The position numbers were made by a program, and so were the translations under genes. 64,000 nucleotides of DNA from Sphingomonas gei (GTDB lineage Bacteria; Pseudomonadota; Alphaproteobacteria; Sphingomonadales; Sphingomonadaceae), in the NCBI RefSeq assembly GCF_004792685.1, contig NZ_SRXT01000002.1:496001-560000 (forward strand), in the 5' to 3' direction. Shown here in pieces: positions 53,956 to 63,201 of this stretch (the first letter of the stretch is position 1; each line of letters begins with the position of its first letter). A model generated the notes under the pieces. That model saw nothing but the letters and a program-made list of their open reading frames with translations. It was not told where the DNA came from and did no database searches.

Positions 53956-54684
53956 ATGCTCGATATCGTCCGGATTCCCGCGCTCAGCGACAATTATATC
54001 TGGCTGGTCCACGACTCCGCCTCGGGCGAGACGATGGTGGTCGATCCGGCGCAGGCCGAGCCGGTGCTCGCCGCGGCAGAGGCACGCGGCTGGCGCATCT
54101 CGGCGATCTGGAACACGCATTGGCACCCCGATCACACCGGCGGCAACGCCGCGATCAAGGCGGCGACCGGCTGCACGGTGATCGCACCTGCGGGCGAGGG
54201 GGCGAAGATCCCGACTGCGGACCAATTGGTCGGGGAGGGCGATGTGGTACGGCTGGGCGAGCATGTCGCGACGGTCATGGAAGTCCCGGCGCACACCGCG
54301 GGGCATATCGCCTATCATTTCGCCGCGGACGGCGCGGTGTTCGTCGGCGATACCTTGTTCGCGATGGGCTGTGGGCGGCTGTTCGAAGGGACGCCGGCGC
54401 AGATGTTCGCCAACATGCAGCGGCTGGGCGCGTTGCCGCCCGAGACGATCGTCTATTGCGCGCACGAATATACCCAATCCAACGGCCGCTACGCGCTGGT
54501 CGCGGAGCCCGGCAACCCCGAGATCGTCGCGCGGATGGCCGAGGTCGATCGCGCACGGGCGGCGGGCGAGGCGACGGTGCCGACGACGATCGCGCTCGAA
54601 CGCGCGACCAATCCGTTCCTCCGCGCCGCCAGCGTCGAAATTCTGGCGGAACGCCGCGCCGCCAAGGATGCTTTTCGCGGCTGA
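53956..54684 (+). CDS. gloB: Hydroxyacylglutathione hydrolase (glyoxalase II)
   Basis: 242 aa metallo-beta-lactamase fold. THWHPDHTGG gives H55, H57, D59 and H60, and HTAGHIAYHF, FVGDTLFAMGCGRLFEG and YCAHEYTQSNGRY supply the rest of the binuclear metal site and glutathione loop. The C-terminal helical domain (ATNPFLRAASVEILAERRAA) is typical GloB. It releases lactate and glutathione from lactoylglutathione, completing the pathway begun by gloA. Confidence 0.94.
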   Translation: MLDIVRIPALSDNYIWLVHDSASGETMVVDPAQAEPVLAAAEARGWRISAIWNTHWHPDHTGGNAAIKAATGCTVIAPAGEGAKIPTADQLVGEGDVVRLGEHVATVMEVPAHTAGHIAYHFAADGAVFVGDTLFAMGCGRLFEGTPAQMFANMQRLGALPPETIVYCAHEYTQSNGRYALVAEPGNPEIVARMAEVDRARAAGEATVPTTIALERATNPFLRAASVEILAERRAAKDAFRG

Positions 54685-54724
54685 GCGGTTTATGCTCTCA
54701 GGCGGGGCATGAGGAGAGACCGAG

Positions 54725-55138
54725 ATGATCCGCCGAACCCTGTCCGTGCTGCTTCCGATCGCCATGCCGGCGCTGGCCGGGTGCACCGGCAATGCCGAGC
54801 TCCAGGCGTCGCGGCAGGCCGAGGGACAGCGCGATCTTTCCGAAGCGCTGAAAGACCGCATCGCAGGCAAGCCGCAGAATTGCCTTTCCTCGCCGTCGAG
54901 CGTCAACGGGCCGCAGATCGTCGATTCGCGGACGATATTGTACCGCGACGGCAAGCGCGTGTGGCGCAACGACCTCGCGGCCGACTGCCCGTCACTCGAT
55001 CGATACGACATCCTCGTCGTCGAACTGCATGGCTCGCAGATCTGCAAGAACGACCTGTTCCGTCCGGTCGACCCGGGAAGCCGGATCCCGGGGGCCTATT
55101 GCCGGTTCGGGGAATTCACGCCGTATGTGAAGGAGTAG
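54725..55138 (+). CDS. Small Cys-containing lipoprotein of unknown function
   Basis: 137 aa. MIRRTLSVLLPIAMPALAGC is a lipoprotein signal (LAG-C). The mature part has an acidic helix (SEALKDRIAGKPQNC) and a compact region with Cys pairs (NDLAADCPSLDRYDILVVELHGSQIC; GAYCRFGEFTPYV). The latter resembles short secreted proteins that follow 'hypothetical' genes in sphingomonads. Unrecognised family. It is convergent with hslU. Confidence 0.65.
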   Translation: MIRRTLSVLLPIAMPALAGCTGNAELQASRQAEGQRDLSEALKDRIAGKPQNCLSSPSSVNGPQIVDSRTILYRDGKRVWRNDLAADCPSLDRYDILVVELHGSQICKNDLFRPVDPGSRIPGAYCRFGEFTPYVKE

Positions 55139-55169
55139 CCGCTCCCCTCCCGGAAAGGGAGGGGGACGG

Positions 55170-56462
55170 TCACAACACGTAGCGGCTCAGGTCGGTGTTG
55201 CGGGCGATCGCAGCGAGCTGCTTGTCGACATAGGCGGCGTCGATCACCAGCGTGGTGCCGGCGCGGTCCTCGGCGTCGAAGCTGACTTCCTCGAGCAGTT
55301 TCTCCATCACCGTCTGGAGCCGGCGGGCGCCGATATTCTCGAGCTCGCTATTCACTTCGGCCGCGATCTTCGCGACAGCGCGGATGCCGTCGTCGGTGAA
55401 ATCGATCTGCACGCCCTCGGTGCCGAGCAAGGCGGCATATTGCTGGACGAGGCTGGCCTTGGTGTCCGACAGGATCGCGACGAAATCCTCCTCGGTCAGT
55501 GCCTTCAGTTCGACGCGGATCGGCAGGCGGCCCTGGAGCTCGGGGAGCAGGTCGCTCGGCTTGGCGACGTGAAACGCGCCGCTGGCGATGAAGAGGATGT
55601 GATCGGTCTTCATCGGCCCGTATTTGGTCGCCACCGTGGTGCCTTCGATCAGCGGCAGCAAGTCGCGCTGGACGCCTTCGCGGCTGACCGATCCGCCGCG
55701 CACGTCCGACACGGCGATCTTGTCGATCTCGTCGAGGAAGACGATGCCGTTGGCCTCGGCATCGGCGAGCGCCTGGCGGCTGACCTCGTCCTGGTCGAGG
55801 CGCTTGTCGGCCTCTTCGTCGACGAGCTTGTCCCATGCCGCGCGGACGTTGAGCTTGCGCCGCTTGAGCGGCGTGCCGGCAAGCCCCTTCATCATTTCGC
55901 CGAGATTGATCATCTGCGGTGCGCCGCCGGGAATGTCGAACGGCATGGTCGGGGCCTGCTCGATTTCGATTTCGATCTCGGTATTGTCGAGCACGCCGTC
56001 GTGGAAGCGCTGCTTGAATGCCTCGCGCGTCGCGGTGCTGGCATCCTTGCCGGTCAGCGCATCGAGCAGGCGGCCCATCGCGGCTTCCTCGGCCTTGTCC
56101 TTGACCGCCGAGCGCCGGCGCTCCTTTTCGAGGCGGATCGCTTCCTCGACCAGGTCGCGGGCGATCTGCTCGACGTCGCGGCCGACATAGCCGACCTCGG
56201 TGAACTTGGTCGCCTCGACCTTGACGAACGGCGCGTCGGCGAGCTTGGCGAGCCGGCGGCTGATCTCGGTCTTGCCGCAGCCGGTGGGCCCGATCATCAG
56301 GATGTTCTTCGGGGTGACCTCGTCGCGCAGATCGGCGCTGAGCTGCTGGCGGCGCCAGCGATTGCGCAACGCGACCGCGACGGCCTTCTTGGCGTCGTGC
56401 TGGCCGATGATGTGGGCGTCGAGCGCCGCGACGATGGCTTTGGGAGTGAGGTTGTCGTTCAT
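55170..56462 (-). CDS. hslU: HslU ATPase subunit of the HslUV protease
   Basis: 430 aa AAA+ unfoldase. [15 protein letters not shown] is Walker A (about 60), VDEEADKR and [10 protein letters not shown] (Walker B) follow the I-domain insertion (about 110-230, acidic and Lys-rich), and [20 protein letters not shown] is sensor 2. The C-terminus ends SRYVL, the tail that docks into HslV. It feeds unfolded proteins to HslV. The gene order hslV-hslU on the minus strand is normal, but the two are separated by a repeat. Confidence 0.96.
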   Translation of the reverse strand: MNDNLTPKAIVAALDAHIIGQHDAKKAVAVALRNRWRRQQLSADLRDEVTPKNILMIGPTGCGKTEISRRLAKLADAPFVKVEATKFTEVGYVGRDVEQIARDLVEEAIRLEKERRRSAVKDKAEEAAMGRLLDALTGKDASTATREAFKQRFHDGVLDNTEIEIEIEQAPTMPFDIPGGAPQMINLGEMMKGLAGTPLKRRKLNVRAAWDKLVDEEADKRLDQDEVSRQALADAEANGIVFLDEIDKIAVSDVRGGSVSREGVQRDLLPLIEGTTVATKYGPMKTDHILFIASGAFHVAKPSDLLPELQGRLPIRVELKALTEEDFVAILSDTKASLVQQYAALLGTEGVQIDFTDDGIRAVAKIAAEVNSELENIGARRLQTVMEKLLEEVSFDAEDRAGTTLVIDAAYVDKQLAAIARNTDLSRYVL

Positions 56463-56473
56463 TGATCCATTCT

Positions 56474-56555
56474 CGTCATCCCGGCGGAAGCCGGGATCGC
56501 GTGCGGCGAGCGCACGTTTGATAACTGGGAGATCCCGGCTTTTGCCGGGATGACG
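56474..56555. repeat. Palindromic repeat family B, copy 2
   Basis: CGTCATCCCGGCGGAAGCCG at one end and CCCGGCTTTTGCCGGGATGACG-type ends at the other, with an inner 12-bp loop stem. It lies between hslV and hslU, so it sits inside the operon transcript and may set relative expression by hairpin folding. It is homologous to 23049-23155. Confidence 0.8.
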
Positions 56556-56556
56556 T

Positions 56557-57111
56557 TTAATTCGCGCTGTCCAGCGTCTCCACGGTCAGCCGGTCATTGG
56601 TGTAGACGCAGAGTTCGCCGGCGATCTTCATTGCAGCCCGCGCGATCTTCTCGGCGTCGGTCTCGTAATCGACCAATGCCCGCGCCGCGGCGAGCGCGAA
56701 ATTGCCGCCCGAGCCGATCGCCGCGACGCCGCCCTCGGGTTCGAGCACGTCGCCGTTGCCGGTGACCACCAACGTGATGTCCTTGTCGGCGACGATCAGC
56801 ATCGCTTCCAAGTTGCGGAGGAATTTGTCGGTGCGCCAGTCCTTGGCGAGCTCGACCGCGGCGCGCAGCAGCTGGCCCTGGTGGCGTTCGAGCTTGGATT
56901 CGAGCCGCTCGAACAAGGTGAAGGCGTCGGCGGTCGCGCCGGCGAAGCCTGCGATGACCTTGCCGTCACCAAGCGGACGCACTTTGCGGGCATTGGGCTT
57001 CATCACGGTATTGCCCGCCGAAACCTGCCCGTCGCCCGCGATGACCACTTTGCCGGATTTGCGCACGGAGAGAATGGTCGTGCCGTGCCACGCGTTGCTG
57101 TTATCATTCAT
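56557..57111 (-). CDS. hslV: HslV peptidase subunit
   Basis: 184 aa from ATG 57111. The catalytic threonine follows a short propeptide, [21 protein letters not shown], which should be cleaved off to leave Thr1. [36 protein letters not shown] and [16 protein letters not shown] are the beta-type proteasome fold. HslV alone is weak and needs HslU. The longer in-frame read to 57252 has no support. A short spacer separates it from the divergent EEP gene. Confidence 0.95.
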   Translation of the reverse strand: MNDNSNAWHGTTILSVRKSGKVVIAGDGQVSAGNTVMKPNARKVRPLGDGKVIAGFAGATADAFTLFERLESKLERHQGQLLRAAVELAKDWRTDKFLRNLEAMLIVADKDITLVVTGNGDVLEPEGGVAAIGSGGNFALAAARALVDYETDAEKIARAAMKIAGELCVYTNDRLTVETLDSAN

Positions 57112-57160
57112 AGGGCGGCGATATGGGGAGCCATTCGGGTTGCGCAAAGGGGGGTAAGCG

Positions 57161-58000
57161 ATGCGTTTGATCGTGCGACTGGTATGGGTGATGCTGCTGT
57201 GCGCGGGGGCTCCGGCCTGGGCGCAGGCTCCGCTCAAGGTGATGACCTTCAATATCCGCTACGCCAACCCGGCAGATGGCGTGAATGCGTGGGACAATCG
57301 CCGCGAAGTGACCGCGGCGATGCTCGAAAAGGCCGCGCCCGATCTGTTCGGCACGCAGGAGCTGCTCAAGGTGCAGGGCGATTATCTCGCCCAGAAGCTC
57401 AAGAGTTATAGGTGGTTCGGAGTCGGCCGGCGTGGCGGCGACGAAGACGAGCATATGGGGATCTTCTACCGGGCCGACCGGCTCAAGCTGATCGAATCGG
57501 GCAATTTCTGGCTGTCGGACACGCCGGAAACGGTGGGCAGCTCGGCCTGGGGCGCGGATTTGCCGCGGCTGGCGACCTGGGGCCTGTTCGAGACGATTCA
57601 CGGGAAGCGGCGCTTTTACGCCTTCAACACGCATCTGCCGCACCGTGAACAGGACGAGGCCGCGCGCGAGAAGGGCGCGGCGTTGGTGCTGGCGCGGATC
57701 AAGGCGATGGCCGGCGATCTGCCGGTGGTGCTGACGGGCGACTTCAACACCATTCCCGGAAGCGGGACGTACCGGACGCTGAGCACGCGGCTGCAGGATG
57801 CCTGGACGCACGCGCCGAAGCGCGAGGGCCCAGACAAGACCTTCCACAATTTCACCGGCACGGCGGACCGGCGGATCGACTGGATCTTCACACGCGGCTT
57901 CGTGGCCAGGCGCGCCGTCACGATCACCGATCATCGCGGCGCGGTGCAGACTTCGGATCACTTTCCGGTGATGGCCGATTTGGGGTGGGCGCGGCGCTAG
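57161..58000 (+). CDS. Exported endonuclease/exonuclease/phosphatase family enzyme
   Basis: 279 aa with a signal peptide ([21 protein letters not shown]). [12 protein letters not shown] begins the DNase I-like fold; GTQELL supplies the metal Glu, [11 protein letters not shown] the Asp-Asn pair, [11 protein letters not shown] and [10 protein letters not shown] the last Asp and His. Secreted EEP enzymes of this type are usually phosphatases or lipid phosphodiesterases, sometimes nucleases. No partner is visible. Confidence 0.88.
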   Translation: MRLIVRLVWVMLLCAGAPAWAQAPLKVMTFNIRYANPADGVNAWDNRREVTAAMLEKAAPDLFGTQELLKVQGDYLAQKLKSYRWFGVGRRGGDEDEHMGIFYRADRLKLIESGNFWLSDTPETVGSSAWGADLPRLATWGLFETIHGKRRFYAFNTHLPHREQDEAAREKGAALVLARIKAMAGDLPVVLTGDFNTIPGSGTYRTLSTRLQDAWTHAPKREGPDKTFHNFTGTADRRIDWIFTRGFVARRAVTITDHRGAVQTSDHFPVMADLGWARR

Positions 58001-58036
58001 CGTCTGCGCGAGGCTCGCCGTCATTCTCGGAAATTC

Positions 58037-58113
58037 TGGTCGGGGCGACAGGATTCGAACCTGCGACCCCCACACCCCCAGTGTGATGCGCTACCAGGCT
58101 GCGCTACGCCCCG
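58037..58113 (-). tRNA. tRNA-Pro (anticodon GGG)
   Basis: 77 bases on the minus strand with encoded CCA. The acceptor CGGGGCG pairs with CGCCCCG at the 3' side, the D-arm is GCGCAGCCTGGTAGCGC, the anticodon stem TCACA/TGTGG holds loop CTGGGGG giving GGG, and the T-arm is GCAGGTTCGAATCCTGT. It decodes CCC and CCU. It is a single tRNA, not part of an array, and shows no integration signs. Confidence 0.96.
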
Positions 58114-58253
58114 ACCAAGGCGCGGCCTCTATTCCGGTCCGGCGCGGGATGCAAGGCACAGCGACAATAGTTGCACGGCTTTGTACGCCATGTTAGCGCG
58201 CGCCGCTTGAACGGGGCCGTTCCGCGCCCCGCAAATCCAGGCTCCGCAAACCC

Positions 58254-58595
58254 ATGTTCGCCACCCCAGCATATGCACAGACCGCCGGCGCGGCATCCGG
58301 CGGAGGCACCACCGGCGCGATCGTCTCGCTGCTGCCGCTCGTCCTCATCTTCGTGGTCTTCTACTTCCTGATGATCCGTCCCCAGCAAAAGCGCATGAAG
58401 TCGCTGCAGGACGCAGTCGGCGGCGTGAAGAAGGGCGACACCGTCGTCACCGCGGGCGGGCTGATCGGCAAGGTCACCAAGGTCGACGAGACCGAAGTCG
58501 AGATCGAGCTGGGCACCAACGTCAGGGTCCGCGCGATCAAGGCGACTCTCGCCGAAGTGCGCCCGCTGGGCGGCGCCAAGCCCGCGAACGACTGA
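58254..58595 (+). CDS. yajC: Preprotein translocase subunit YajC
   Basis: 113 aa with one membrane helix (about 25-44, LLPLVLIFVVFYFLMIRPQQKR) and a soluble C-terminal domain (GDTVVTAGGLIGKVTKVDET). YajC associates with SecDF and AcrB. secD begins 1 base after its stop, so yajC-secD-secF form one unit. The first 24 residues are Ala/Gly/Thr-rich. Confidence 0.95.
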   Translation: MFATPAYAQTAGAASGGGTTGAIVSLLPLVLIFVVFYFLMIRPQQKRMKSLQDAVGGVKKGDTVVTAGGLIGKVTKVDETEVEIELGTNVRVRAIKATLAEVRPLGGAKPAND

Positions 58596-58596
58596 G

Positions 58597-60180
58597 ATGC
58601 TCGATTTTCCCCGCTGGAAGGTCCTGACGATCACCATCGGCATCGCGCTGATGGTGCTCCTCGCCGTGCCGAGCCTCGTTCCCAAGAGCGTGCGCGCGAC
58701 CTGGCCTTCATGGATCCCGCAGAAGGCGATCAATCTCGGCCTCGATCTCGCTGGCGGCTCCTATCTGCTGCTCGAGGGCGATACCAAGGACGTCGCCGCA
58801 TCGCGCGTCGAGCAGATGCGCGAGCAGGTCCGCAGCGCGATGCGCCAGGATCCCCGCGTCGAAATCGGCGACATCTCGGTCCAGGGCGGCAAGCTCAGCT
58901 TCATGGTGCGCGACTCGTCTAAAGTCGACGCGGCGCGCGAGAAATTGCTGAGCATCACCGGCAGCGGGGTCGGCACCACCGGCCAGCGCGAATGGGATAT
59001 TGCGGTCGTCGATACCAGCCGCTTCGTGCTGACCCCTACCCAGGCCGGGCTCAGCCAGGCGATCGACACCGCGATGGGCGATGCCCGCGAAGTCGTCGAG
59101 CGCCGGATCAACGCGCTCGGCACGGTCGAGCCGACCGTGGTGCGCGAGGGCGGTAACCGCATCGTCGTCCAGGTCCCCGGCCTCAACGATCCGACTGCGC
59201 TCAAGAATCTGCTCGGCAAGACCGCCAAGCTCGAATTCCGCCTCGTCGACACCACTGCCACCCAGCCGGGCGTGGCCCCGCCGGGATCGATGCTGCTGCC
59301 TTATGCCGAAGGCGGCGGGCAGATCGCGGTCCAGCGCCAAGTGATGATCACCGGCGACATGCTGGTCAACGCCTCGCAAAGCTATGACCCGCAGACCGGC
59401 GCGCCGGGCGTTACGCTCCAGCTCGACGGCGCCGGCTCGCGGCGCTTCGCCAAGGTCACCCAGGAGAATTCGGGCAAGCCCTTCGCGATCATCGTCGACA
59501 ATGTCGTGATCTCGGCGCCGCGGATCAACGAGCCGATCCTCGGCGGCAGCGCCGTGATCAACGGCGGCTTCACCGTCCAGAGCGCCAACGAGCTCGCGAT
59601 CGCACTGCGGTCGGGCAAGCTCAAGGTGCCGCTCAAGATCGTCCAGGAATCGACGGTGAGCCCCGAGCTCGGCGCCGATTCGATCCGCGCGGGCGTCACT
59701 GCGTCGATCATCGCGGTGGTCGCGGTCATCGCCTTCATGATCCTGACCTATGGCCGCTTCGGCTTCTACGCGACGCTCGCGGTGATCATCAACGTGCTCG
59801 TCATCCTCGCGGTGATGGGGATGCTCACCGCGACGCTTACCTTGCCCGGCATCGCCGGCTTCGTGCTCACCATCGGCACCGCGGTCGACGCCAACGTGCT
59901 GATCAACGAGCGAATCCGCGAGGAGCGACGACGCGGGCGCAGCGTGATCCAGGCGGTTGAATTGGGCTATAAGGAAGCGAGCCGGACGATCTTCGAGGCT
60001 AACGTCACCCACGCGATCGCCGGCTTCATCATGCTGATCCTCGGCTCGGGCCCGGTGCGCGGCTTCGCGGTGGTGCTGCTGATCGGCATCGCGACTTCGG
60101 TGTTCACCGCAGTGGTGTTCACCCGCATGCTCGTCACGATCTGGCTGCGCCGTAACCGGCCCAGCGAAATCCACATTTAA
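58597..60180 (+). CDS. secD: Protein translocase subunit SecD
   Basis: 527 aa RND-type inner-membrane protein. Helix 1 (about 8-28) is followed by LGLDLAGGSYLLLE, the periplasmic P1 domain with VERRINALGTVEPTVVREGGN and ALKNLLGKTAKLEFRLVD, and five C-terminal helices starting near residue 365. INVLVILAVMGMLTATLTLPGIAG and GTAVDANVLINERIREE are the conserved TM4 motifs with the proton-relay Asp. It uses the proton gradient to pull exported proteins across the membrane. Confidence 0.96.
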   Translation: MLDFPRWKVLTITIGIALMVLLAVPSLVPKSVRATWPSWIPQKAINLGLDLAGGSYLLLEGDTKDVAASRVEQMREQVRSAMRQDPRVEIGDISVQGGKLSFMVRDSSKVDAAREKLLSITGSGVGTTGQREWDIAVVDTSRFVLTPTQAGLSQAIDTAMGDAREVVERRINALGTVEPTVVREGGNRIVVQVPGLNDPTALKNLLGKTAKLEFRLVDTTATQPGVAPPGSMLLPYAEGGGQIAVQRQVMITGDMLVNASQSYDPQTGAPGVTLQLDGAGSRRFAKVTQENSGKPFAIIVDNVVISAPRINEPILGGSAVINGGFTVQSANELAIALRSGKLKVPLKIVQESTVSPELGADSIRAGVTASIIAVVAVIAFMILTYGRFGFYATLAVIINVLVILAVMGMLTATLTLPGIAGFVLTIGTAVDANVLINERIREERRRGRSVIQAVELGYKEASRTIFEANVTHAIAGFIMLILGSGPVRGFAVVLLIGIATSVFTAVVFTRMLVTIWLRRNRPSEIHI

Positions 60181-60194
60181 GGGACGCCCGAACC

Positions 60195-61160
60195 ATGCGG
60201 CTCCTCAAGATCATCCCGGACAACACCAATATCGGGTTCGTCCGCGTCCGCCACATCGCCTTCGCGATCACGGCTTTGCTCACCATCGCCGCGCTGGCTC
60301 TGGTGTTTACCCGCGGGCTCAACATGGGCGTCGACTTTGCCGGCGGCGTGTCGATCGAAGAGAAGTTCACGTCGGCCCCGCCGCCCGACGACGAAGTGCG
60401 CGCGACGGTCAACGAGCTCGGCGTCGGCGAGGTAGTGCTCCAGCGATTGGGGGGCACCAACACCGTCACCATCCGCCTGCCGAGCCCCGACTCGACCGAT
60501 CCCGCGGCGACCGACCAGATGGTCGAGAAGGTCAAGGCGGCGCTGGCGGCCAAGTTCCCCGGCGCGACCTTCTCCAATTACAACACCGTCTCGGGCAAGG
60601 TGTCGGGCGAGCTGGTCCAGAACGGCGTGCTCGCGGTGATCCTCGCGATCGTCGGCATCGCGATCTTCTCGTGGTTCCGCTACGAATGGCAGTTCGGCAT
60701 CTCGACCGCAGTCGCGATCATCCACGACGTGCTGATGACCCTGGGCTTCTTCGCGCTGACCGGGTTCGTGTTCGACCTCAACATCGTCGCGGCGGTGCTC
60801 ACGATCATCGGCTATTCGATCAACGACAAGATGGTGATCGACGACCGAATCCGCGAGAATATGCGCAAGTTCCGCAAGATGGAGATGGGCGATCTGATCG
60901 ACTTGTCGGTCAACGAGACCCTCCCTAGAACGGTGATGACCTCGTTGACGATCATGCTCGCGCTCGCGGCGCTGCTGATCTGGGGCGGCCACGTGCTCCA
61001 GGGCTTCACCGCGGCGATGATGCTCGGCATCGTCGTCGGGACCTATTCGTCGATCTATGTCTCGTCCTCGCTGCTGATCACGCTCGGCCTCAAGCCCGGC
61101 TTCCGCGAGGACCGTAAAGCCGCGAGCAACGCAGAGCGCGTCGGCCCGCGCGAAGGATGA
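60195..61160 (+). CDS. secF: Protein translocase subunit SecF
   Basis: 321 aa. It begins MRLLKIIPDNTNIGFVRVRH, has the first helix, MGVDFAGGVSIE at the P1-like domain, and five C-terminal helices. FDLNIVAAVLTIIGYSINDKMVIDDRIRENMRK contains the TM4 motif with Asp. It partners SecD. The last four bases overlap the next gene (ATGA), extending the operon. Confidence 0.96.
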   Translation: MRLLKIIPDNTNIGFVRVRHIAFAITALLTIAALALVFTRGLNMGVDFAGGVSIEEKFTSAPPPDDEVRATVNELGVGEVVLQRLGGTNTVTIRLPSPDSTDPAATDQMVEKVKAALAAKFPGATFSNYNTVSGKVSGELVQNGVLAVILAIVGIAIFSWFRYEWQFGISTAVAIIHDVLMTLGFFALTGFVFDLNIVAAVLTIIGYSINDKMVIDDRIRENMRKFRKMEMGDLIDLSVNETLPRTVMTSLTIMLALAALLIWGGHVLQGFTAAMMLGIVVGTYSSIYVSSSLLITLGLKPGFREDRKAASNAERVGPREG

Positions 61161-61528
61161 AGATGGAGCGCCGCAGCGCCGAGGGACCGGTGATCTCCGG
61201 TTTCTCGGGGCGCGGCTTCCGCGTCGATGAAGGCGTCTATGAGGGCCTGCTGATCAGCCCCCAGCGCGCCGATGGCTGGTCGCCGCCGCCGCTCGCCGAA
61301 CTGACCGAAGCCGATCTCGCGCCGTTGCTCGCGCTTGATCCGCAGCCCGAATTCCTGCTGCTCGGTACCGGCGAAACGCTCGCCCGCCCCCCGCTTGCCC
61401 TAGTCAAGGCACTCGGCGCCCGCGGCATCGGCATCGAACCGATGGACAGCCGCGCCGCCGCGCGCACTTGGGGCGTGCTTCGCGCCGAGCTGCGCTGGGT
61501 CGCCGGCGCGCTCTATCCGCTCGGCTGA
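61157..61528 (+). CDS. Mth938-like (DUF498) domain protein
   Basis: 123 aa. VISGFSGRGFRVDEGVYEGLLISPQ and LLLGTGETLARPPLALVKALGARGIGIEPMDSRAAARTWGVL are the core of the Mth938/DUF498 fold. Human NDUFAF3 is a relative and assembles complex I; the bacterial role is unknown, but it is very often the gene after secF in alphaproteobacteria. ATG 61157 overlaps the secF stop; ATG 61163 is possible. Confidence 0.88.
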   Translation: MKMERRSAEGPVISGFSGRGFRVDEGVYEGLLISPQRADGWSPPPLAELTEADLAPLLALDPQPEFLLLGTGETLARPPLALVKALGARGIGIEPMDSRAAARTWGVLRAELRWVAGALYPLG

Positions 61529-61538
61529 GGATTCCGAT

Positions 61539-62189
61539 ATGCAGCAATTGAATGGCCCGAGCCTCGTGCCCCCGTCCGGCGGTCCCCCCAAGCAGATCGT
61601 CGTGCTGCTCCATGGCTATGGTTCGAGCGGCGCCGATTTGATCTCGCTCGCGCCGATGTGGCGCCAGGTGCTTCCCGACGCATTGTTCGTCGCCCCCAAC
61701 GCTCCCGAACCCTGCCCCGGGGCGCCCGGTGGCTATCAATGGTGGGGCCTCCACGACCTCGGCCGGCCCGCGCTCGCCGCCGGAGCGCTGCGTGCCGCGC
61801 CCGTGCTCGATGCCTATCTCGATGCCCTCCTTGCCGAGCATGGCCTCGACGAGAGCAGGATGGTGCTGGTCGGTTTCAGCCAGGGCACGATGATCGCGCT
61901 GCATGCCGGCATCCGCCGCGAACGCGCGCTCGCGGGCATCCTCGGTTATTCGGGAATGATAGCGGGTCCGTCGCTCGACGCGGCGGACGTGCGCAGCAAG
62001 CCACCCGTGCTGCTGGTGCACGGCGATGCCGACACCGTCGTGCCGCTCAGCGCGTATCGCCACGCGCATGCCGAACTGGAGCGGCTGGAGTTTCCGCTCG
62101 AAGGCCATGTGAGTCCGGGGCTAGGCCATGGCGTAGATCCGGCGGGCATCGAGCTGGGCGCGAAGTTCGTGTCTCGGGTATTGGGCTAA
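61539..62189 (+). CDS. Phospholipase/carboxylesterase family hydrolase
   Basis: 216 aa. IVVLLHGYGSSGADLISLAP is the oxyanion motif, LVGFSQGTMIALHAG the GFSQG nucleophile elbow, HGDADTVVPLSAYR the Asp and GLGHGVDP the His. This is the acyl-protein thioesterase/EstB-like family, acting on short acyl esters. It lies 10 bases after the DUF498 gene, so it probably ends the yajC-sec operon. Confidence 0.92.
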   Translation: MQQLNGPSLVPPSGGPPKQIVVLLHGYGSSGADLISLAPMWRQVLPDALFVAPNAPEPCPGAPGGYQWWGLHDLGRPALAAGALRAAPVLDAYLDALLAEHGLDESRMVLVGFSQGTMIALHAGIRRERALAGILGYSGMIAGPSLDAADVRSKPPVLLVHGDADTVVPLSAYRHAHAELERLEFPLEGHVSPGLGHGVDPAGIELGAKFVSRVLG

Positions 62190-62208
62190 CCGGTGCTCGT
62201 GCTTTCGC

Positions 62209-62265
62209 AATGTAGGATTTCGTTTGCTGGAATGGACGCGCTGCCCCGTGGCGGCCGCTCTTTGA
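62209..62265 (+). repeat. Degenerate repeat family D, copy 2
   Basis: AATGTAGGATTTCGTTTGCT at the start and CCGCTCTTTGA at the end. It is 57 bases long, the same plan as the minus-strand element at 29873-29930. The middle has drifted. Both lie in long, lower-GC gaps. Confidence 0.5.
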
Positions 62266-62491
62266 TAATAGGAATGCCGACCGGAACCCAAGGCGCGTAA
62301 GGCCGGACCTGCGTGAAGTGCGGCATGGCCAGTCTGTCGCTGGCCATGCTCGATAGTGTGAGCCCGGTGTGACCTTTGGTCCGTGAGAGGCACGCGCGAT
62401 CGCCTCACCTTGATCGCGGCTCTGCTTTCGCAAAAGGAAGATGAGCTGAGGACTCGAACGAACGCTTTCGTGTCGGCATTACGTTGCAATT

Positions 62492-62504
62492 GCGAATCGT
62501 TCGC
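62492..62504. promoter_or_regulatory. Fur-like iron box
   Basis: GCGAA, TCG, TTCGC is a perfect inverted repeat embedded in TTGCGAATCGTTCGCGTT. It resembles Fur boxes of many proteobacteria (GCGAAT-N-ATTCGC types). It lies 43 bases before the PepSY-helix gene, whose cluster is of a kind linked to iron uptake. Prediction from sequence only. Confidence 0.5.
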
Positions 62505-62546
62505 GTTATCCGCGGCGCTCCTGATTGTTAGAGTCCGCTCATCTCC

Positions 62547-63191
62547 ATGCATGGTACCACAGCAGCGCCGGCCAAGGTGAAGCGCAGCCGGAAGAGCTTC
62601 TGGCTGAAGCAGCTCCATATGTGGCACTGGATGAGCTCGGCGATGAGCCTGATCGGGCTGCTGCTGTTCGCGATCACGGGCTTCACCCTCAACCACGCCG
62701 CCGATATCGAGGCTAGTCCCAAGTCGGTCGAGCGCGCGGCGCAGCTGCCGCCGACGCTGCTTGCGCAGGTCAAGCCCGACGACGCGCCCGACAGCAAGAA
62801 GCCGCTCCCCGCGGACGTTGCTAAATTCGTCGGCGACAAGCTGCAGATGCCGACCGCGGGCGATGCCGAATGGTCGGCCGACACGCTCTATCTCGCGCAG
62901 CCGCGGCCCGGCGGTGACGGCTGGATCTCGATCGACCGCGAGACTGGTGAAGTGACCAGCGAAGTCAGCTCGCGCGGCTGGATTGCCTATCTCAACGACC
63001 TTCACAAGGGCCGCAACGCCGGCACCGTGTGGAAATGGTTCATCGATTTCTTCGTGCTGGCTTGCGTGATCTTCTCGCTGACCGGTCTGGTGCTGCTGTG
63101 GCTGCATTCCAAGCACCGGAAGAGCACTTGGCCGCTCGTCGCGCTGGGGCTGATCGTGCCCGCCGCGCTCGCCATCTTCTTCATCCACTAA
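62547..63191 (+). CDS. PepSY-associated membrane protein
   Basis: 214 aa. KQLHMWHWMSSAMSLIGLLLFAITGFTLNH is the first helix with conserved His and Trp of the PepSY-associated TM family, then a periplasmic domain (PTAGDAEWSADTLYLAQPRPGGDGWISIDRETGEV) and two closing helices (WFIDFFVLACVIFSLTGLVLLWLH; PLVALGLIVPAALAIFF). Relatives are ferric-reductase-like or iron-uptake partners. It opens a three-gene unit with a Fur-like box upstream; the ribosome site is weak. Confidence 0.85.
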   Translation: MHGTTAAPAKVKRSRKSFWLKQLHMWHWMSSAMSLIGLLLFAITGFTLNHAADIEASPKSVERAAQLPPTLLAQVKPDDAPDSKKPLPADVAKFVGDKLQMPTAGDAEWSADTLYLAQPRPGGDGWISIDRETGEVTSEVSSRGWIAYLNDLHKGRNAGTVWKWFIDFFVLACVIFSLTGLVLLWLHSKHRKSTWPLVALGLIVPAALAIFFIH

Positions 63192-63201
63192 GGGATTCGC
63201 C

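Larger units (their letters stand above)
62190..62546. other. Intergenic region with repeat and Fur-like box
   Basis: About 357 bases without a gene, less GC-rich than the surroundings. It holds the family D repeat at 62209-62265, a Fur-like box at 62492-62504, and a short TGGCCA-type inverted repeat (CATGGCCAG near 62326 and CTGGCCATG near 62341). The two copies of that repeat, with GTCTGTCGC between them, can form a hairpin that might end the upstream operon. Confidence 0.6.

Noticed and set aside
58037..58113. tRNA-Pro as an integration site
   Set aside because: No repeat of the tRNA 3' end, integrase or foreign composition is visible on either side.
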